64,000 nucleotides of DNA from Bacillota bacterium (GTDB taxonomy: Bacteria > Bacillota > UBA4882 > UBA8346): NCBI GenBank assembly GCA_023417475.1, contig JAEZFP010000001.1, positions 1-64,000 of the forward strand, given 5' to 3'. Positions 44,443 to 52,995 of this stretch are shown here, in pieces. Positions within the stretch are counted from its first letter, which is position 1; the number at the start of each line of letters is the position of its first letter. The position numbers and the translations under genes were made by a program. The notes beneath the pieces were generated by a model that saw nothing but the letters and a program-made list of their open reading frames with translations, was not told the DNA's origin and did no database searches.

Positions 44443-45129
44443 ATGGGTACGATTATCAATGTGATCATGATTTTAATCGGCGGGGCGATCGGCTTGCTGT
44501 TCCGGGAGAAGTTTCCGGAACGGGTGACGCAGACGGCGTTGCAAGTGATGGGACTGTTTACGATGATCGTCGGGATCAGCATGGCCCTGCAAGGCAAAGA
44601 GCTGGTCCTGGTCCTGATCAGCCTGGCGGTCGGGGCGATGGCGGGCGAAGGGATCAATATTGAAGGACGCTTGGAGCAGGCCGGCGCCTGGATCGACAGC
44701 AAACTGAAGGTGACCGAGGGCAGTCCGGCCAAGGGTTTCATCTACGCCAGCCTGGTCTTTTGCGTCGGGTCGATGGCGATTGTCGGCAGTATCACCGACG
44801 GGGTCAAAGGCGACAGTTCGATTTTGGTGACCAAAGCGCTGATGGACGGGATCATCTCGATCCCGTTCGCGGCAGGCATGGGCTTTGGGGTGCTCGGATC
44901 GGCGCTGTCGATCCTGGTGTATCAGGGCGGGCTGACCTTGTTGGCCTGGCAGTTGCAGGCGCTGTTTACCCCGGAGATGATCCGGGAGCTGACGGCGGTC
45001 GGCGGCGTGATTGTGTTGGGGATCGGGATCAATATCCTGGGCCTGCAGAAGGTGCGGGTCGGGAATTTTTTGCCGGCGTTGTTGCTGATTATTTTGATTT
45101 GTTATTTTAAGCCGATGCTCGGGTTTTGA
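44443..45129 (+). CDS. DUF554 (YqgA-type) membrane protein
   Basis: A 228-residue protein with about seven membrane helices. The opening GTIINVIMILIGGAIGLLF and the middle SLVFCVGSMAIVGSITDGVKGDSSIL are DUF554 signatures. Transport is suspected for the family but not shown. ATG after AAGGAG. The gene ends 15 bases before the left inverted repeat of the DUF559 element. Confidence 0.9.
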   Translation: MGTIINVIMILIGGAIGLLFREKFPERVTQTALQVMGLFTMIVGISMALQGKELVLVLISLAVGAMAGEGINIEGRLEQAGAWIDSKLKVTEGSPAKGFIYASLVFCVGSMAIVGSITDGVKGDSSILVTKALMDGIISIPFAAGMGFGVLGSALSILVYQGGLTLLAWQLQALFTPEMIRELTAVGGVIVLGIGINILGLQKVRVGNFLPALLLIILICYFKPMLGF

Positions 45130-45143
45130 AGTTAGGCCCACTT

Positions 45144-45170
45144 GATCCCTTGCCCTTTAAAAGGGGAACC
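45144..45170 (+). repeat. Left palindromic repeat of the DUF559 module
   Basis: Inverted copy of 45751-45778, with core ccctttaaaagggg and flank aacc. Confidence 0.7.
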
Positions 45171-45219
45171 ACCATGCTCCGGAGTTATTTTAAATGCGCT
45201 TGCGTGGGTTGAGGTTATA

Positions 45220-45645
45220 ATGCACAAACCTTTATATGATAAGAATGTTTTAAAAGAGCGGGGTTTAGTTACTAACGGTTTTTGCTTGCCTTATAATCCG
45301 AACTTAACTGTCAGGGCTAATGAATTAAGAAAGAATATGACACCCATGGAAAACAAACTATGGGTGGAACTCTTGAAAGATTTTCCTCTTAAGGTTTTGA
45401 GTCAAAAAGTTATCGATAATTATATTGTCGATTTCTATTGTCCTAAGCTTAAGCTGGTAGTTGAAATCGACGGTGATATTCATGATACAGTCGAGGCGCG
45501 AGAATACGATCTGGAGCGGACGAAGATATTGGTAAATTATAATCTGAAAGTGATCCGGTTCAGGAATGAAGAAATTGCGATGGAATTTAATATAGTTCAC
45601 GCAAAGATTATGGAACAATTCCGAAAAAGAGAAATAGAAAAATGA
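45220..45645 (+). CDS. DUF559 endonuclease-like protein
   Basis: A 141-residue protein of the DUF559 family, which has a Vsr/PD-(D/E)XK-like nuclease fold. Hallmarks are ANELRKNMTPMENKLWVELLK, DNYIVDFYCPKLKLVVEIDGDIHD (catalytic Asp, then Glu-x-Asp) and LKVIRFRNEEI. ATG at 45220 after GAGG. Its AT content is far above that of both neighbours, a sign of transfer. Such genes are often found alone between intergenic repeats; whether the nuclease moves the unit is unknown. Confidence 0.9.
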   Translation: MHKPLYDKNVLKERGLVTNGFCLPYNPNLTVRANELRKNMTPMENKLWVELLKDFPLKVLSQKVIDNYIVDFYCPKLKLVVEIDGDIHDTVEAREYDLERTKILVNYNLKVIRFRNEEIAMEFNIVHAKIMEQFRKREIEK

Positions 45646-45750
45646 TTTTTAACCATCCTGGGATATCGTGTTTATAAAAGGTGAAAGAAAATAATTATCA
45701 TCCTTCATCCATAACATTGTTATATGTCTTTTATAGGCTACAAAGGATGT

Positions 45751-45778
45751 GGGTTACCCTTTTAAAGGGCGAGGGATC
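45751..45778 (-). repeat. Right palindromic repeat of the DUF559 module
   Basis: Reads gggttacccttttaaagg and onward to gggatc; reverse complement of the left repeat with few differences. Confidence 0.7.
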
Positions 45779-45835
45779 GGATAGGCTATGATTCAAGTCT
45801 GTTATCGCCACTCAAACCCGTTCCGCTTTCTTTTA

Positions 45836-46108
45836 GCAACCGGGAAAACAGATAAGGCCACCGGAGAATCCAATTCAACCACCGGGATTCGACATCCCGG
45901 AACCCGGGAAACCAATTTAGCGACCGGGGAAAGCAATTTAACGAGTGGAGAAGGCAATTTAGCCACCAGGATTTAACATTCCGGAACCCGGGAAAGCAAT
46001 TTAGCGACCGGGGAAAGTAATTTAACGAGCGGAAAAGGCAATTTAACCACCAGAATTCGGCATCCGGGAATCTGGGAAGGGAATCCGGGGACTTGAATTG
46101 GGTTCCCA
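45836..46108 (+). repeat. 21-bp-period intergenic repeat array 4 (13 units)
   Basis: The longest array: twelve clear 21-bp units (45836-46087) and one more worn unit. It shows a larger order: the four units 45899-45982 are repeated as 45983-46066, an 84-bp duplication with about ten differences (recurring strings ggaacccgggaaa, gcgaccggggaaag, acgag, accaccag). It lies between the DUF559 module and a HAD phosphatase gene, in the same orientation as the other arrays. Confidence 0.92.
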
Positions 46109-46149
46109 ACCACCGGGCAAGACGGGCGGACAAGCAAAACGGAGGAATT

Positions 46150-46809
46150 ATGCTCAAAGCGTTGGTATTTGATTTCGACGGGCTGATTATTGATACGGAG
46201 ACGCCGTGGTATGAGGCGTTTGTCGATGTGTATGGGGAGTATGGGGCGGTGTTGCCGCTGGAGTTGTATGTGAAATGCGTCGGTACGGATTCGCAAGCGT
46301 TTCATCCCCGGAAGTACCTCGAGCAATGCATCGGCGGGCCGGTCGACGACGGGGCGTTTCAGGAACAGACTTTGGCGCGGCACGCGGCGCGGATGAAAGA
46401 ACGGACGATCAACCCCGGCGTACTGGAACTGCTGCAAGCGGCCCGCGCGGCGGGGCTCAAGATCGGTCTGGCCTCCAGTTCGGAGCGGGCGTGGGTAGTC
46501 GGATTTTTGGAACAGTTGAATTTGCTGCCGTTTTTTGACACGATCCGGACCCGGGATGACGTAAGCGTGGTGAAACCCGCTCCCGATCTCTACCTCCGGG
46601 TATTGGCGGATTTCGGGATCAGCGGCGCCGAGGCGGTGGCTTTCGAAGACTCGCCCAACGGCGCCCGGGCGGCCAAGGCGGCCGGGCTGTTTTGCGTGAT
46701 CGTGCCGGCGGGGGTGACCAAGGACTTGGTCTTCGCAGGGCATGACCTGCGGGTGGCTTCCCTGGCCGAGGTTTCGCCGGCGCGGTTGCGGCAGGAGTTC
46801 GGCGGGTAA
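46150..46809 (+). CDS. HAD family phosphatase, beta-phosphoglucomutase-like
   Basis: A 219-residue HAD hydrolase with a helical cap. Motif I is FDFDGLIIDTE with nucleophile Asp8; motif II is LASSSERAW; the Lys is in VVKPAPD; motif III is VAFEDSPNGARAAKAAG. The Asp-x-Asp-Gly-Leu form and cap type place it with beta-phosphoglucomutase and sugar-phosphate phosphatases. ATG at 46150 after GGAGG. Substrate not determinable. Confidence 0.92.
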   Translation: MLKALVFDFDGLIIDTETPWYEAFVDVYGEYGAVLPLELYVKCVGTDSQAFHPRKYLEQCIGGPVDDGAFQEQTLARHAARMKERTINPGVLELLQAARAAGLKIGLASSSERAWVVGFLEQLNLLPFFDTIRTRDDVSVVKPAPDLYLRVLADFGISGAEAVAFEDSPNGARAAKAAGLFCVIVPAGVTKDLVFAGHDLRVASLAEVSPARLRQEFGG

Positions 46810-46843
46810 ATTTCCGGTGGGGATTGTTGAGATTGAAAAACTG

Positions 46844-46883
46844 ACGCCCTTTCGTTCGCAAACCGGCAACGAAAGGGCGTTTT
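46844..46883. terminator. Bidirectional terminator
   Basis: Stem acgccctttcgtt / aacgaaagggcgt with an 11-base loop and T residues after it, between the converging HAD and chemoreceptor genes. Confidence 0.85.
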
Positions 46884-46891
46884 GGCGCGTG

Positions 46892-49800
46892 TCAATCTTT
46901 CCCGAAGGCACCTGGCGTCAGGGCCGGCGCGGCGGATGGAAGCGGCGCTTCAAGAGCGGACCCGGTCAGCCGGAACTGACTGACCATCTCCTGGAGCAGC
47001 AAGGCTTGGGCGCTCATGGCCTGACTGGCGGCGGCGCTTTGCTCGGAAGTGGCGGTATTGGTATGGGTAATCTGGGCGACTTGGATGATTCCCTGGTTAA
47101 TTTGCGTGATATTGGTGGCTTGGGTGGCGGAAGCTTCGGCGATCGCATGGACCAGGCCGGCGGCGCCGCTGATGTCCTGGACAATGGTTGCTAACGCCGT
47201 GGCGGTCGCATTGGCGATCCGGGTGCCGGCCTTCACCTGTTGCAGCGAGTCTTCGATCAAGGCGTCCGTCTCTTTGGCGGCTTGGGCGCTCCGGGCGGCC
47301 AGTTTCCGGACCTCAGCGGCGACCACCGCGAAACCCTTGCCGTGGGCTCCGGCCCGCGCCGCTTCGACGGCGGCGTTTAAGGCGAGCAAATTGGTTTGGA
47401 AAGCGATCTCGTCAATGACTTTGATGGTTTTGGCGATATTCCCCGCCGCTTGACTGATGCCGGCCATCGCCGTGAGCATCGCTTGCATTTGGGCGTTGCC
47501 CTCCCGGGCGCTGTCACGGGTTTGCCCGGCCAGTTGGTTGCTTTCCTGGGCCCGTAGCGCGTTGGCGCGGGTTTGGGCGGCGACTTCGGCCATGGCGGCG
47601 GAGAGCTCCTCCAAGGTGCTGGCCTGGGCGGTCGCGCCGGCTGACAAAGCCTGACTGCCGTCGGAAACTTGCCGGGTGGCGGCGGTCACCTGCCGGGCGG
47701 CCTGGTTGATCTCGGCCAGAATCTGGTTGAAGCGGTCGATGGTGTGATTGAGCGCCGTTTTGACCCGGTCGTACTCGCCTTGGTAAGCGCCGTCGACCTG
47801 TTGCACCAGATCGCCCTGGGCCATTTGGTGCAGGACTGCCGCCACTTCGGCCAGGGGCGCGTCGACCGCCCCCATCACTTGGTTCAGGCCGAGGATGATC
47901 TCCTGGTATTTCCCTTCGAACTTTTCAAGCTCGCCGCGTTGCTCCAACCGTCCCTGAACGGTGGCCAACGAGAGCCGCCGCGCCTCCGCGACCACCTCTT
48001 GCAAAGCGGTCATCATGGCGATCATCGCCGGCATCATCTGGTCATTGGCGGAACGTTGGCCGATGGCGGTAAACTCCTCCAAACGGCTGATGTCGCCATG
48101 GGAAAGCCGGACGAAAGCGTCCTGCACGCTAAGCAGGCGCGCTCTGACCGTATTGATCCGGTCCGCGAAACGTTGCAGCACTCCTTGATAGGCCCCGGCC
48201 ATGGCCACGGTGTAATCATTGTCCGCCATCCGGCCCAGCACCGCTTCGGCTTCGGCCAGCGGCGCCACTAACGCGTCCAAAGTGGCGTTGAAGCCGGTGA
48301 TGACTTGGCGATATTCCCCTGCGAACCGGTCGGTGTCGCCGCGCCGGTCCAACTCGCCGGCTGCGGCGGCTTGGGTTAAGCGTAGCGTTTCGTGGACCAG
48401 ACCCTGGACGTTGCCCATCATCTGACAAAGGGCCGGAATGATCCGGTCCTGCTCGGACTGTTGGCCAACGCTTTGCAGTTGCGCCAGTTCATGAAAGTCG
48501 CCGGCGGCGGTCTGGCTGATCACGTTTTGAACGGTCACCAGATTGGCCCGCACCCCGTTGATGGCGTTGGTGATATCACCGTAAATTCCCGGATAATCGC
48601 CGGCGACCGCTTCGGTCAGATCGTTGCGGGCGATCTGTTGCAAGACGCGGTTGCTCTCGGTCAAAGCCGCCAAACCGTTGATGCAGGCGTTGATGCTGGT
48701 TTTCAGTTCGTCAAAATCACCGTAATATTCATCGCTAATCGGTTCGGGAATGTCGCCTTGGCCGATCCGGGCCACGTAAACGGCGGTCAGCCGCAACGGT
48801 TTGATCACCGCGTCCAAGGTGGCGTTAAAACCGGCGATGACCTCCTGATATTTGCCGGAGAACTTACTGCTGTCGCCCCGTTCGCTTAACACTCCGGCGG
48901 CGGCCGCCGCAATCAGTTTTTCGGTCTCAGCGGTCAAATCGCGTAAGGCGCCGATCACGCTGCTGAGGCTTAAGCCTAAACTGTCCTGTTCCGAACGGAG
49001 CGGAACCTCGACCGTGAGGTCGCCGGCGGCGATTTGCCGGGCGGCGGCGGCCTGGGCTTGGCTGGCCGTGACCATTGCCGCAAAAGCGGCTTGCAAATGA
49101 CCGATTTCATCCTGGTTTTCCTGCTTAATCACGACGTCGACATCGCCCAGGGCCAACCGGTCGGCGGCGGCAGTCAGTTCCCGCATCGGCCGGCGAATGA
49201 ACCGCGCCAGACCGATCCCCATGCCGATCGCGCAAATCACCCCGAACAGCGCCAATCCGACCAGAAAGAGGATGGACTGTCCGGTCCGGGCGGAACTGGC
49301 CTGCGAACGGGATTCCGCTTCCAGCGCGTTATACTTCAGCATATTTTTGAGGGTTTCGTTGAAATCGTCCGCCAACGGCTTCAGGGTGGTGGTCATCAAC
49401 AGGTTGGCGTCGGCGGCCTTATTTTGATTGGACAGTTCCAAAACGGCGGTTTGTTGTTGCCGGTATTGGGTCAAGTCGTTTTTGAGCCGGGCGAGACTGC
49501 TCTTTTCAAAGTCCGACGCCAATTCTTTTTCGTATTGGGCCACCTTCTGGTCGATGGTCTGCTCCAACTCGTGAAGGGCGTATTCAAATAAATTCTTGCC
49601 CATCGGGTTTAAGATGTGATAGGCGAGGTTAATCTGAATTCCCTGAAACGAGACGGCAATGGTGTTGAGCGGTTCGACCGGCGCCATGTTTTCATGATAA
49701 ATCTCCTGGACATTCCGGTTGACTCCCGTGATACTCCACGCGCCGACCCCGCCAATCAGCCCGGCGATGGCGGCGACCGTTACAAAACCGAATAAAAGTT

Positions 49801-49897
49801 TGGTGCTGATTTTGCAGTCGCCGAACCATTGCCGGATGGGGCGAAACCACGTTGCGATCCCAGCGAATTTTTTAAAGAAACCCCGAAAATTCTTCAT
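46892..49897 (-). CDS. Giant methyl-accepting chemotaxis protein with repeated cytoplasmic modules
   Basis: A 1001-residue chemoreceptor. TM1 (about 33-57) and TM2 (about 207-232) flank a four-helix-bundle sensor of about 150 residues. After a HAMP domain there is an unusually long insert made of HAMP-like and repeated modules: GDSSKFSGKYQEVIAGFN (from about 340), GDTDRFAGEYRQVITGFN (from about 520) and GELEKFEGKYQEIILGLN (from about 652) are clearly the same unit. The signalling tip is QTNLLALNAAVEAARAGAHGKGFAVVAAEVRKLA (about 828-860). The ribosome site is AAGGAGGG. Many stacked HAMP-type units as signal converters are known in other receptors; ligand unknown. No che genes are nearby. Confidence 0.93.
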   Translation of the reverse strand: MKNFRGFFKKFAGIATWFRPIRQWFGDCKISTKLLFGFVTVAAIAGLIGGVGAWSITGVNRNVQEIYHENMAPVEPLNTIAVSFQGIQINLAYHILNPMGKNLFEYALHELEQTIDQKVAQYEKELASDFEKSSLARLKNDLTQYRQQQTAVLELSNQNKAADANLLMTTTLKPLADDFNETLKNMLKYNALEAESRSQASSARTGQSILFLVGLALFGVICAIGMGIGLARFIRRPMRELTAAADRLALGDVDVVIKQENQDEIGHLQAAFAAMVTASQAQAAAARQIAAGDLTVEVPLRSEQDSLGLSLSSVIGALRDLTAETEKLIAAAAAGVLSERGDSSKFSGKYQEVIAGFNATLDAVIKPLRLTAVYVARIGQGDIPEPISDEYYGDFDELKTSINACINGLAALTESNRVLQQIARNDLTEAVAGDYPGIYGDITNAINGVRANLVTVQNVISQTAAGDFHELAQLQSVGQQSEQDRIIPALCQMMGNVQGLVHETLRLTQAAAAGELDRRGDTDRFAGEYRQVITGFNATLDALVAPLAEAEAVLGRMADNDYTVAMAGAYQGVLQRFADRINTVRARLLSVQDAFVRLSHGDISRLEEFTAIGQRSANDQMMPAMIAMMTALQEVVAEARRLSLATVQGRLEQRGELEKFEGKYQEIILGLNQVMGAVDAPLAEVAAVLHQMAQGDLVQQVDGAYQGEYDRVKTALNHTIDRFNQILAEINQAARQVTAATRQVSDGSQALSAGATAQASTLEELSAAMAEVAAQTRANALRAQESNQLAGQTRDSAREGNAQMQAMLTAMAGISQAAGNIAKTIKVIDEIAFQTNLLALNAAVEAARAGAHGKGFAVVAAEVRKLAARSAQAAKETDALIEDSLQQVKAGTRIANATATALATIVQDISGAAGLVHAIAEASATQATNITQINQGIIQVAQITHTNTATSEQSAAASQAMSAQALLLQEMVSQFRLTGSALEAPLPSAAPALTPGAFGKD

Positions 49898-50314
49898 TGA
49901 TGAAGCCCTCCTTGTATGTCATTGCGGTTTTTCTTCGGTTGAGCGGTTCCCTCCGGATTTTTCAATAAAGCTACAATTTATAGTGTCAGATTTGAAGATT
50001 AGTTTCCGATGGTCTTTGGATTGTATCGGTGTAAACTTTCAATTACAGCTTTATTAAGCTCAATTGACGCCGGAAATGACAAACCGCAACCGAGCGGCGG
50101 AAAAAACTTTTCATAAAAATAGCTTTAATGTATTTTTGTGTAAAATAATTAATCAATTTCCAGAAAATTATTATATAATTAGAATACCCGGACCAATTGT
50201 TTCGTCAACCGTACCATTGATTCCGGGTGAAATGGTTGTCGGGGCGCCGCCTACCAGTAAAAGGGGGTGAAAGAGGCAAGTTGATCGGCTCCAAACAAAG
50301 AAGGAGGAATTGAG
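49898..50314. other. Divergent intergenic region before the pectate lyase gene
   Basis: About 420 AT-rich bases between the divergent chemoreceptor and pectate lyase genes. A small inverted pair accatt / aatggt near 50211-50235 is the only structure noticed. No known riboswitch class was recognised and no gene is supported. Confidence 0.4.
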
Positions 50315-52354
50315 ATGAAATTGAATGGGAAAATCGGATTTGGATTGATGCTCCTGATCGGGTTGTTCACCCTGCTGTTCATGATGGGACAGGGCATTGT
50401 CTCCGCCACCACCTTGTTCAGCGACAACTTCGACGACGGCAACGCCACCGGTTGGTCGGCGACCAGCGGAACATGGTCCGTCGTTTCGGACAGCGGCTCC
50501 TATGTCTACTATCAATCAAGCACCGACGAAGGGCGGACATCGGCCGGCAGCTCCAGCTGGACCAATTATGCGGTGGAAGCGCGGGTGAAGGTCGACAACT
50601 TCAACGGCAGCAACCGCGCGTATGTATGCGGCCGTTGGACAGATGCCAACAATTTCTACTGCGTCAGCTTGTACAACTCCAGTGGCGGCACCATTGAGAT
50701 CCGCAAGAAAGTCAACGGCAGCACCACCAGCCTGGCGACACTCACCAATGTTGGTCTCGCCACCGGCACCTGGTACACCGTGAAATTGGCGATGAATGGC
50801 GCCAGTTTGACCGCTTATCTCAACGGCGCGCAGAAATTGACCGCCACCGATAGCGCCTTGAGTTCCGGCGCCATCGGACTGATCGCTTACAAGGTCGTCG
50901 CCAAATACGACGATGTCACCGTCAACGACTTCGGTACGGCCACCCCAACCCCGACCGCAGTCGCCACGGCCACCCCAACCGGTACCCGGGCGACCGCGAC
51001 TCCGACACCGACCGGCACCAGAGCCACGGCAACGCCGACACCAACCAGTCCGACCAACACCGCAACCCCCACACCAACCGCGGTCACGGGAGTAATCCAT
51101 GTCACTACCAACGGCTCCGATAGCGGCTCCGGCACCACCGGCAGCCCGCTGTCTTTGACCGCGGCGCTCACCCGGGTCGCGGCCGGCGGCACGATTTATG
51201 TCCATAGCGGAACCTATTCCTACTCGACCGGAATCACCATCGCGTATGGCAACAACGGCTCCAGCAGCGCCTTCAAGAAACTGACGGCGGCGCCGGGCGA
51301 AAGCGCCCCGATCTTGAATTTCTCCGGACAAGCTTTCGACTCCGCCAACCGCGGTTTGACCTTGAACGGCAACTACTGGTTGATCAAAGGGATCAAAGTG
51401 ACCGGCGCCGGCGACAACGGGATTTACATCGGCGGAAGTTACAATGTGATCCAGGATTGCGTCACCTACGCCAACCGGGATACCGGCCTGCAATTGGGAC
51501 GCCGCGACACCTCCTTAACCAGCATTAACGATTGGCCGAGTTATAACCTGATCCTCAATTGCGAGTCCTATGACAACCGCGATCCGGACAACGGCGAAGA
51601 CGCCGACGGTTTCGCCTGTAAGCTGACCACCGGGTACGGCAATGTCTTCCGGGGTTGTATCGCCCATAATAACATTGATGACGGTTGGGACCTCTATACC
51701 AAGAGCGACACCGGCCCGATCGGTCCGGTCGTGATCGAGGATTGCGTCGCCTACAGTAACGGAATGCTCTCGGACGGCAGCACCATGGGCGACGGCGACG
51801 GGAACGGCTTTAAACTCGGTTCGTCCTCAAATTCGGTCCAACATATCGTGCGGCGGAGCATGGCTTTTTACAACAAGAAACACGGCTTCACCGACAACAG
51901 CAACTCGGGACCGGTTACCGTCAAAAACTGCACTTCCTGGCATAATTCCATGTCCAGCACCACCAGTCAAAGCACCAGCAACTACAACTACGCCTTCTCC
52001 AACGGCACCCACAATATGAGCAACAACCTGTCCTACGCCGGCGGCGGGAACGATCACTATACGACCGGCAGCGATATCTCCAACTCCAACGTCTGGTGGG
52101 ATAAAGACGACAAGATCGCCACCAATGCGTCGGGAACCATCACCGCCACCGCGGCCGATTTCTCCACCGCGCCGACTTACAACTTTGGTACCAGCCCGAT
52201 AGCGCGGAACTCCGACGGCTCGATCAATTACGGCAGCTTTTTCCAATTGGTCTCCGGCAGCGACCTGGTGAACGCCGGAGTCAGCGGTTATACCATCGGG
52301 ACCCGCGGCAACGTCGATACCACCAAGGCCACCATGCCGTATCCGCTCCCGTAA
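50315..52354 (+). CDS. Secreted PL9-like pectate lyase with N-terminal carbohydrate-binding/LamG-like domain
   Basis: A 679-residue exported enzyme in three parts. A signal peptide (to about residue 31) is followed by a jelly-roll domain of about 175 residues (LFSDNFDDGNATGWSATSGTWSV to YDDVTVNDFG), as in LamG/DUF1080 modules. A Thr/Pro/Ala-rich linker with TPTPT repeats comes next (about 209-260). The rest is a right-handed beta-helix: GTIYVHSGTYSYSTGI, then DADGFACKLTTGYGNVFRGCIAHNNIDDGWDLYTK, which matches the calcium-binding Asp residues and the catalytic Lys region of PL9 lyases. It would cut polygalacturonate outside the cell by beta-elimination. ATG after AAGGAGGAA. It has no sugar-uptake neighbours. 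Confidence 0.9.
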   Translation: MKLNGKIGFGLMLLIGLFTLLFMMGQGIVSATTLFSDNFDDGNATGWSATSGTWSVVSDSGSYVYYQSSTDEGRTSAGSSSWTNYAVEARVKVDNFNGSNRAYVCGRWTDANNFYCVSLYNSSGGTIEIRKKVNGSTTSLATLTNVGLATGTWYTVKLAMNGASLTAYLNGAQKLTATDSALSSGAIGLIAYKVVAKYDDVTVNDFGTATPTPTAVATATPTGTRATATPTPTGTRATATPTPTSPTNTATPTPTAVTGVIHVTTNGSDSGSGTTGSPLSLTAALTRVAAGGTIYVHSGTYSYSTGITIAYGNNGSSSAFKKLTAAPGESAPILNFSGQAFDSANRGLTLNGNYWLIKGIKVTGAGDNGIYIGGSYNVIQDCVTYANRDTGLQLGRRDTSLTSINDWPSYNLILNCESYDNRDPDNGEDADGFACKLTTGYGNVFRGCIAHNNIDDGWDLYTKSDTGPIGPVVIEDCVAYSNGMLSDGSTMGDGDGNGFKLGSSSNSVQHIVRRSMAFYNKKHGFTDNSNSGPVTVKNCTSWHNSMSSTTSQSTSNYNYAFSNGTHNMSNNLSYAGGGNDHYTTGSDISNSNVWWDKDDKIATNASGTITATAADFSTAPTYNFGTSPIARNSDGSINYGSFFQLVSGSDLVNAGVSGYTIGTRGNVDTTKATMPYPLP

Positions 52355-52391
52355 TAATCGATTAGGCTTCGGAAGAGACGATTTCAAACTT

Positions 52392-52415
52392 GCAGGCCCC
52401 AACGGGCCTGCATTT
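52392..52415 (+). terminator. Terminator after the pectate lyase gene
   Basis: Stem gcaggccc / gggcctgc with a 4-base loop, followed by atttt. Confidence 0.85.
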
Positions 52416-52596
52416 TAGTTTGACAATGTGGCAAATTGTTCCTTATTTTCCAAGCGGTTTCGAAGAGTTTTCCAAACTTTCCCTGTGAGAAGGGTAGTTT
52501 TTTGATATTTGGCGAATCTTTAGAAATTTCATAAGTGACAGGAAGGATTTTAAGGTTTGGATACGGAAATAATAGGCTATGGAGGTGATATTGACA

Positions 52597-52872
52597 ATGA
52601 CCAAAACCGAACTAATTGATAATGTAGCCGAACAAAGCGGTTTAACCAAAAAAGACTCCGGCAAAGTAATCGACGCGATGTTTGAGTCCGTTACCGAAGC
52701 GTTGGCCGGTGGCGAGAAGGTTCAACTCGTTGGTTTCGGAAGTTTCGAGGTCCGCAAACGGGAAGCCCGCAAAGGCCGCAACCCGCAAACCGGCGCCGAA
52801 ATCGACATCCCGGCTCAAAGCGCTCCGGCCTTTACCGCCGGTAAGGCGTTAAAAGACGCTGTGGACAAGTGA
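52597..52872 (+). CDS. hup: HU family DNA-binding protein
   Basis: A 91-residue histone-like protein that bends and compacts DNA as a dimer. The opening MTKTELIDNVAEQSGLTKKDSGKVIDAMF and the arm region GFGSFEVRKREARKGRNPQTG are standard, with the Pro that inserts into DNA in RNPQTG. ATG at 52597 after GGAGGTGAT, a very strong ribosome site, which suits an abundant protein. It has its own terminator. Confidence 0.96.
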   Translation: MTKTELIDNVAEQSGLTKKDSGKVIDAMFESVTEALAGGEKVQLVGFGSFEVRKREARKGRNPQTGAEIDIPAQSAPAFTAGKALKDAVDK

Positions 52873-52903
52873 GAATTAAGCGACATACCCTACATGGAAT
52901 GAA

Positions 52904-52937
52904 GAAAGAGCTTCTCGACTGATAGAGGCTCTTTTTA
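52904..52937 (+). terminator. Terminator after the HU gene
   Basis: Stem aaagagc / gctcttt with partly paired interior and a run of T. Confidence 0.8.
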
Positions 52938-52962
52938 TTTTTCGCGGGTTTTCGCACTTGCG

Positions 52963-52993
52963 AAGCAGCGACGAGGTTGGCTCGTCGCTGCTT
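52963..52993. terminator. Hairpin at the end of the hydrogenase operon
   Basis: Perfect 13-bp stem aagcagcgacgag / ctcgtcgctgctt with a 5-base loop, just after the hydA stop codon on the reverse strand. It lacks a long T run on that strand but is the likely end of the operon. Confidence 0.6.
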
Positions 52994-52995
52994 GT

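Larger units (their letters stand above)
45144..45778. mobile_element. Possible mobile module: DUF559 gene between palindromic inverted repeats
   Basis: Left repeat gatcccttgccctttaaa (45144-45170) and right repeat 45751-45778 are inverted copies matching at about 24 of 27 bases, and each contains the small palindrome ccctttaaaaggg. Between them lies one AT-rich gene. A solo copy of the repeat lies at 20155-20192. The frame and odd composition suggest the unit was acquired as one piece. Mobility is inferred. Confidence 0.6.

Noticed and set aside
50161..50310. Riboswitch before the pectate lyase gene
   Set aside because: Only one weak hairpin was found and no known riboswitch core could be matched.
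50940..51090. Tandem DNA repeat as an independent element
   Set aside because: It encodes the Thr/Pro linker of the pectate lyase in frame and is best explained as a protein linker repeat.
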